Assembly (NCBI GenBank): GCA_022795155.1
Contig: JAAWGF010000018.1
Location: 1-34,070, forward strand
Source: Bacilli bacterium
GTDB lineage: Bacteria > Bacillota_I > Bacilli_A > RF39 > UBA660
Direction of reading: 5' to 3'
DNA length: 34,070 nt
The position numbers and the translations under genes are program-made. Shown in pieces: positions 30,606-34,070 of the stretch (the stretch's first letter is position 1; each line of letters begins with the position of its first letter). The notes under the pieces were generated by a model. The model was not told where the DNA came from, did not search any database, and was given only the letters and a program-made list of their open reading frames with translations.

Positions 30606-31163
30606 TTAATATCTATCTCTATATTTTTCTTTAGCTAAATTAACTATTTCCATAACGAATTCTTTCTTACTATCCGTATATAAATCTCGATTAGGTTTAT
30701 ATTTTTTATATAAAAATAGTTTTAATTGTTCATATTCTAAAGCCTTATTTAAATTATCATTTAAATAATCTCTAAAATATAATTCATCACAATCATGATA
30801 CTTTTTTATGTGAATATGAAAAACTTCTTTAGCATAACCATTTTGTGTATAACCTTTATTAAAAGATATTTTATTTAAATTTTCATTCATAAGAATATAA
30901 TTATTTTCAAGTAGAATAGCCTTTATGATATCCATATCACTATTAGAGACAACTTCAATTAGAATATCGACAATCGGTTTAGTTTTAATATTTTTTATGG
31001 CTGTACTACCTATATGACTTATTCTTTTTATATGTGATTTTAATAAAGATTTTAAATATTTTTCTTCTTTCAAATATTGTTCTTTAAAAGTTTCACTATT
31101 TTGAGTAAAAGTGATGGGAAATAATTTCCATAATTGTTCTAAAGATAAACGATTTAACTCCAT
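30606..31163 (-). CDS. GrpB (UPF0157) family protein
   Basis: 185 residues. The nucleotidyltransferase-like signature HIGSTAIKNIKTKPIVDILI is clear, followed by FHIHIKKYHDCDELYFRDYL. In this superfamily the GS motif and the acidic residues of the KPIVDI strand form the active site; substrate is not established for most members. Start at the ATG (31163); the upstream TTG-initiated reading is not preferred. Thirty-one bases separate it from the radical SAM gene, so it may be in that operon. Confidence 0.9.
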   Translation of the reverse strand: MELNRLSLEQLWKLFPITFTQNSETFKEQYLKEEKYLKSLLKSHIKRISHIGSTAIKNIKTKPIVDILIEVVSNSDMDIIKAILLENNYILMNENLNKISFNKGYTQNGYAKEVFHIHIKKYHDCDELYFRDYLNDNLNKALEYEQLKLFLYKKYKPNRDLYTDSKKEFVMEIVNLAKEKYRDRY

Positions 31164-31194
31164 ATATTTTCCAACTTTCAATTATAATTAAATT

Positions 31195-32082
31195 TTAAAA
31201 TAATGTCATTTGTTCATTATTCTTTTTTTCTTTTTTATAAGCAGCAATAATATCATTCATCTGATAAAGAATACCATATTTATCACATTCATCTGTAAAA
31301 ACTTTATATAATTTTTTATAGTTTAAAGAGGTACAATTATAACTTTCACCATAGTATTTAATATATTTTTGTTTCAACCCAATAAAATGCTTATCTAATT
31401 TATCAAAATAATAATCCCGCTGATTTTCTCTTAACGTCATACCCATATAGGTATGAATAAATTTAGCTCCAGAAACATACGCAAGTCGAACTAATTTTTT
31501 TATATCATTTTCATTATCAGTAATAAATGGTAAAACTGGATTAAGCATAATACCCGTAAATATTCCACTAGATGTTAGAGTTTTAATTGCTTCAAAGCGT
31601 TTAGATGATACACATACATTTGATTCAATTATTTTTGCTAATTCATCATTTGGTGTTGTAATAGTAAATTTAACGATAACATCATTTTTGTCATTTATTT
31701 CTTTTAATAAGTCAATATCTCTTAAAATTAAATCACTTTTTGTATCAATGGAAACACCAAAACCATATTTAGATATAAGTTTTAATGCCCCTCTTGTTTG
31801 TTCATACTTTAATTCTTTAGGATTATAGGTATCAGACATAGAACCAATACCAATTATGCCTTTTTTTCTATTTTTAGCCAATTCTTTTTCTAAAATTAAT
31901 AAGGCATTCTCTTTACCCCTAACAATATCAAAATTATCTATATGATAGCAATTACTTCTACTATCACAATAAATACACCCATGAGAACATCCCTTATATA
32001 AATTCATATTATAATCGATTCCATACCACTCGTTACCATATTTAACTTTTGATAATATCGTTTTAGCTTTTATAAATTCCAT
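31195..32082 (-). CDS. SPL-like radical SAM protein
   Basis: 295 residues. Radical SAM cluster motif C-x3-C-x2-C is at Cys32, Cys36 and Cys39 (KGCSHGCIYCD), followed by GSMSDTYNPKE and the TIM-barrel ends FTITTPN and GIMLNPVLPFITD. The sequence resembles the uncharacterised SplB-related group found across Bacillota, probably not the spore lyase itself as no sporulation gene is nearby. Its stop/start spacing with the downstream-transcribed GrpB gene and the upstream GNAT-YoaP gene (1-bp gap) indicates a single operon. Confidence 0.92.
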   Translation of the reverse strand: MEFIKAKTILSKVKYGNEWYGIDYNMNLYKGCSHGCIYCDSRSNCYHIDNFDIVRGKENALLILEKELAKNRKKGIIGIGSMSDTYNPKELKYEQTRGALKLISKYGFGVSIDTKSDLILRDIDLLKEINDKNDVIVKFTITTPNDELAKIIESNVCVSSKRFEAIKTLTSSGIFTGIMLNPVLPFITDNENDIKKLVRLAYVSGAKFIHTYMGMTLRENQRDYYFDKLDKHFIGLKQKYIKYYGESYNCTSLNYKKLYKVFTDECDKYGILYQMNDIIAAYKKEKKNNEQMTLF

Positions 32083-32083
32083 T

Positions 32084-32830
32084 TTAATCCTTTAATAATT
32101 TTTCAAGCGCATTAGCATTTAATATAGTATTTGAAATAAATTTACCTTTATAAAAATTAGCCCAGTTATTAAATACACATGGCACATTTTTAGCTTTCTC
32201 TAATGTATCAATTTTAATAAAATTAATTTTAACATTATTTACTTTTGCATATTCTGTTAACTCATTAATCTCATGTACTACATAAGGACATTCTGGACTA
32301 TAATATATTGTAAAATCTTTGTTATTAATTTTCATTGTTCTCGCACTATCATTAAATTTAGGTGTTTCATTATCATCAAATGATAAAGCCAATAATTGAT
32401 AGTCAGCAATTTCATCGACTACTTTAAATCCATAGTGTTCATAAAATTTCTTTTCACCTAAAAAAGGTTTCTTCTTTTTAGAAGTGAGCGTGCAAATCCC
32501 ACTCATACCTAATTTTTTTGCATCATTTATCGCGTAAGTGAGTAGTTCATTAGCAATCCCTTTACCCTTAAAACTACCAGCTACCCATAAACAATAAATG
32601 TATTCATAATTTTTCCCATTAATAGGAACCCAAGCTGTTTCAAGTGGTTCATATTCAATAAAAGTTTTTCCTCTAGCATTTAATTTTCTAAATATATGAC
32701 CATCTTTTAATTTACTTTTAATCCATTCTTTTTTATTATTGACACCCAGTTGATGCTTAGGGTCACCAATCGCGCAACATAAATGTTCATTATCAATATT
32801 ATCCAATGTTATATTTATATACTCATGCAT
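32084..32830 (-). CDS. GNAT N-acetyltransferase fused to a YoaP-like domain
   Basis: 248 residues. Residues 1-150 are a GNAT fold (YIYCLWVAGSFKGKGIANEL is the acetyl-CoA loop, and KKFYEHYGFKVVDEI the last strand). Residues about 165-248 form a YoaP-type domain (FTIYYSPECPYVVHEINELT, VPCVFNNWANFYKGKFIS), which looks thioredoxin-like. The single Cys in SPECP could be redox-active. Substrate unknown. It is first in the operon with the radical SAM enzyme and GrpB. Confidence 0.9.
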   Translation of the reverse strand: MHEYINITLDNIDNEHLCCAIGDPKHQLGVNNKKEWIKSKLKDGHIFRKLNARGKTFIEYEPLETAWVPINGKNYEYIYCLWVAGSFKGKGIANELLTYAINDAKKLGMSGICTLTSKKKKPFLGEKKFYEHYGFKVVDEIADYQLLALSFDDNETPKFNDSARTMKINNKDFTIYYSPECPYVVHEINELTEYAKVNNVKINFIKIDTLEKAKNVPCVFNNWANFYKGKFISNTILNANALEKLLKD

Positions 32831-33107
32831 TTTTCTTTACTCCTTTAATAAATTATCAATCATTAAATCAATATAACAAATGATTTCCTTATTTAAATTT
32901 TAACATATTTTTTGAAAATATTAAAGATTGTCCAACTACAAAATCATTTTTTTAGTTTATATGAATTATAAATGAACACAAGTATACAGTTCCTAAGTAA
33001 TTTCATTTTTTCTGTTACTTACAGCATTTTCTTATAAAAACATTATATTATAAATTTCAAACTAATTAAATAAAATAATGTAAAATTAATAATATTTAAT
33101 AATCATA

Positions 33108-33172
33108 ACCACGCATAAAATACGTGGTATGATCAACCCCTATAAGGGGATATAACTAGCCAACACCTAAAA
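33108..33172. repeat. Right-end subterminal hairpins of the IS200-like element
   Basis: Three small palindromes in a row (33108-33128, about 33137-33150, 33148-33172) with loops of 5-9 nt, just downstream of the transposase frame. They correspond to the RE recognition structure in IS200-type elements. Confidence 0.6.
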
Positions 33173-33219
33173 GGTGCTGGCTTTCACTTTGTTCAAGCCT
33201 TTCTGCTAATTACTCTTCG

Positions 33220-33666
33220 CTACCCATTAAATGTGTTCTTATATTCTTTCTTTGTTAACTTATCACTCATGATATCTTCTTTTTCTTGGTCTTGAATACA
33301 CTTTCTTATTGTTGCCTCATTCAATCACACCGTGCTTACATAGTAACCTACTGCCCAAAAATTTCTATTCCCAAATTTATATTTTAAATTTGCATGTTTT
33401 TCGAATAACATTACTGTACTCTTTCCTTTTAAGTATCCCATAAAACTGGATACACTATATTTGGGTGGGATTGAAAGCAATAGATGTACATGATCTGACA
33501 TAAGGTGTCCTTCCTCTATTTTTATACCTTTATATCTACATAGATTAGCTATTATTTCTCCTAAGGCCTTCCTTAACTTATTATATATTATTTTTCTTCG
33601 ATATTTTGGTATAAACACTATGTGATATTTGCACATCCACTTAGAATGTGTTAAACTATTTTCCAG
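33220..33666 (-). pseudogene. tnpA: IS200-type TnpA transposase with in-frame TGA
   Basis: Y1 (HUH) transposase: CKYHIVFIPKYRRK at the start, DHVHLLLSIPP (the HUH motif HVH), YSVSSFMGYLKGKSTVMLFE, NRNFWAVGYYVSTV (Tyr nucleophile region). The frame hits TGA at 33325-33327, where the family continues with Gly, then goes on in frame (LNEATIRKCIQDQEKED) to a TAG at 33220, the normal IS200 length of about 149 codons. At the other end, the family start corresponds to a CTG at 33666, nine bases after GGAG; only a later internal ATG (33636) is available. Both features suggest an inactive or poorly expressed copy. Confidence 0.85.
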
Positions 33667-33684
33667 AGGTCATCGCTCCTTTCT

Positions 33685-33799
33685 TGATATAATTCGGCTT
33701 GAACATCCTCATTATATCACGTCGCGATTTCCTCTTTTTACTTAAGTTTTAATCTCACTCGCATAGCGAGTGGTTTTTTGTACCACCTTTCGGTGGTAC
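33685..33799. repeat. Left-end hairpins of the IS200-like element
   Basis: TGATATAAT/ATTATATCA (33685-33693, 33711-33719; 17-nt loop), CACTCGC/GCGAGTG (33756-33762, 33766-33772) and a perfect GTACCACC-TTTC-GGTGGTAC (33780-33799). The second hairpin is followed by TTTTTT on the plus strand and could also terminate transcription that enters the element. Confidence 0.65.
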
Positions 33800-33843
33800 A
33801 CCCTAAAGGTTAATTAAAAAATGATTAAAGCATTTTCTATATC

Positions 33844-33945
33844 TTATTTCCTTTTTAATGACAATATTAATACGAAAGCAATTAATACTAGTACTATTTG
33901 TAAAATGATAATTGGGTAATAAAGCCATAAATATAATATAAATGT
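33844..33945 (-). pseudogene. Hydrophobic C-terminal fragment
   Basis: An open minus-strand frame without a start codon encodes a single membrane segment (LYLWLYYPIIILQIVLVLIA, then FVLILSLKRK) and ends with TAA at 33844. It looks like the tail of a lost membrane protein. It overlaps the region just upstream of the transposase remnant on the plus strand. Confidence 0.3.
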
Positions 33946-33949
33946 TTTA

Positions 33950-34063
33950 AAAAAAGAATTTAATAAATGGAGAACTAAAATTTTAATTAATTTTCATTTT
34001 GATCCTCTTTTATGCCCACTTTGTCATGAAGAAATGGTATACTATAAGAGTTATTACACATGA
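33950..34063 (+). pseudogene. IS91/IS801-like transposase C-terminal remnant
   Basis: The plus strand reads KKEFNKWRTKILINFHFDPL, then LCPLCHEEMVYYKSYYT and TGA (34061). The W-R-x-x-I-L-x-x-F-x-x-DPL-x-CP-x-C-x-x-x-M pattern is the C-terminal zinc-finger end of IS91/IS801-type transposases. No start or catalytic region is present. Downstream, GATTGGAGG at the window edge could be a ribosome site of a following plus-strand gene. Confidence 0.6.
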
Positions 34064-34070
34064 TTGGAGG

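Larger units (their letters stand above)
33104..33805 (-). mobile_element. IS200-like insertion sequence (about 700 bp)
   Basis: The only CDS is a Y1-type TnpA on the minus strand. Both ends carry the subterminal hairpins that IS200/IS605 TnpA recognises; there are no terminal inverted repeats or target duplications, as expected. Left side (transposon right end): ACCACG/CGTGGT, CCCC-TATAA-GGGG and AGCCA-x-CACC/GGTG-x-TGGCT. Right side (transposon left end): TGATATAAT/ATTATATCA, CACTCGC/GCGAGTG and GTACCACC/GGTGGTAC. Exact boundaries cannot be fixed from one copy, and the given ends are approximate. No TnpB or guide-RNA gene is present. Confidence 0.8.

Noticed and set aside
33104..33220. CRISPR-like repeats near the IS200 element
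   Set aside because: The palindromes differ from one another and are not spaced regularly; they are transposon end hairpins.
11569..33666. TGA read as tryptophan (alternative genetic code), suggested by TGA in three broken frames
   Set aside because: Intact genes write Trp as TGG throughout (e.g. trpS, the XRE genes), TGA is the stop of two intact genes (18104 and 27486), and two of the four in-frame TGAs are at Arg and Gly positions.

Overview
This window is a very AT-rich, low-GC stretch of a bacterial chromosome. Almost every gene lies on the minus strand. Canonical sigma-A type promoters (TTGACA/TATAAT-like, many with an extended TGn element), strong AGGAGG-type ribosome binding sites, B. 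subtilis-type two-component/ABC operons, VanZ, GrpB, Cys-rich DUF3795 and many XRE-plus-membrane regulators point to a low-GC member of the Bacillota (Bacilli or Clostridia, or a related host-associated lineage). The species cannot be named from sequence alone. The code appears standard: Trp is written TGG in intact genes, and TGA ends two intact genes (18104 and 27486).

Layout. 1-1700: trpS followed 10 bp later by a tRNA-Thr(GGU) with an unusual T-loop, then a small hypothetical gene. 1.7-7 kb: membrane and regulator genes, namely two XRE proteins with membrane helices, a free-standing small protein resembling the C-terminal domain of one of them, a VanZ-like protein, a DUF4153/DUF4173-type protein and a DUF2975-HTH pair with an ideal promoter. 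7.1-8.2 kb: an AbiF-type HEPN protein between two copies of a small structured RNA. 8.2-12.2 kb: accessory genes (frameshifted GNAT, DUF4116-like fragment, serine hydrolase, GyrI-like protein, membrane protein), a plus-strand structured RNA and a decayed toxin-like gene. 12.2-14.7 kb: membrane glycerophosphodiester phosphodiesterase, then a collapsed divergent hydrolase/TetR pair. 14.7-18.1 kb: histidine kinase, ABC permease, ABC ATPase and response regulator, with a three-repeat operator. 18.1-25.7 kb: MmcQ/YjbR-EVE-like fusion, large XRE membrane protein, GNAT, lipoprotein, Ca2+-type P-ATPase, XRE plus membrane-anchored partner. 25.8-30.4 kb: chagasin-like secreted protein, several small genes, an Ig-like surface lipoprotein-like gene, DinD and a dead XRE gene. 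30.6-32.8 kb: GrpB, SPL-like radical SAM enzyme and GNAT-YoaP protein. 33.1-33.8 kb: an IS200-type element with a nonsense-mutated transposase. The right edge holds a remnant of a second, IS91-like transposase.

How it works together. The most striking locus is the AbiF gene. A consensus promoter drives a short hairpin RNA immediately before the gene, and a second copy of the same RNA lies between the gene and its terminator. The two copies have identical 13-nt loops and stems that differ by compensatory and wobble-preserving changes. This is the architecture expected of an RNA-antitoxin/HEPN-toxin defence module, here with duplicated RNA. The second theme is decay: at least seven genes are broken by single nonsense or frameshift changes, a deletion or truncation, which suggests weak selection on accessory genes.
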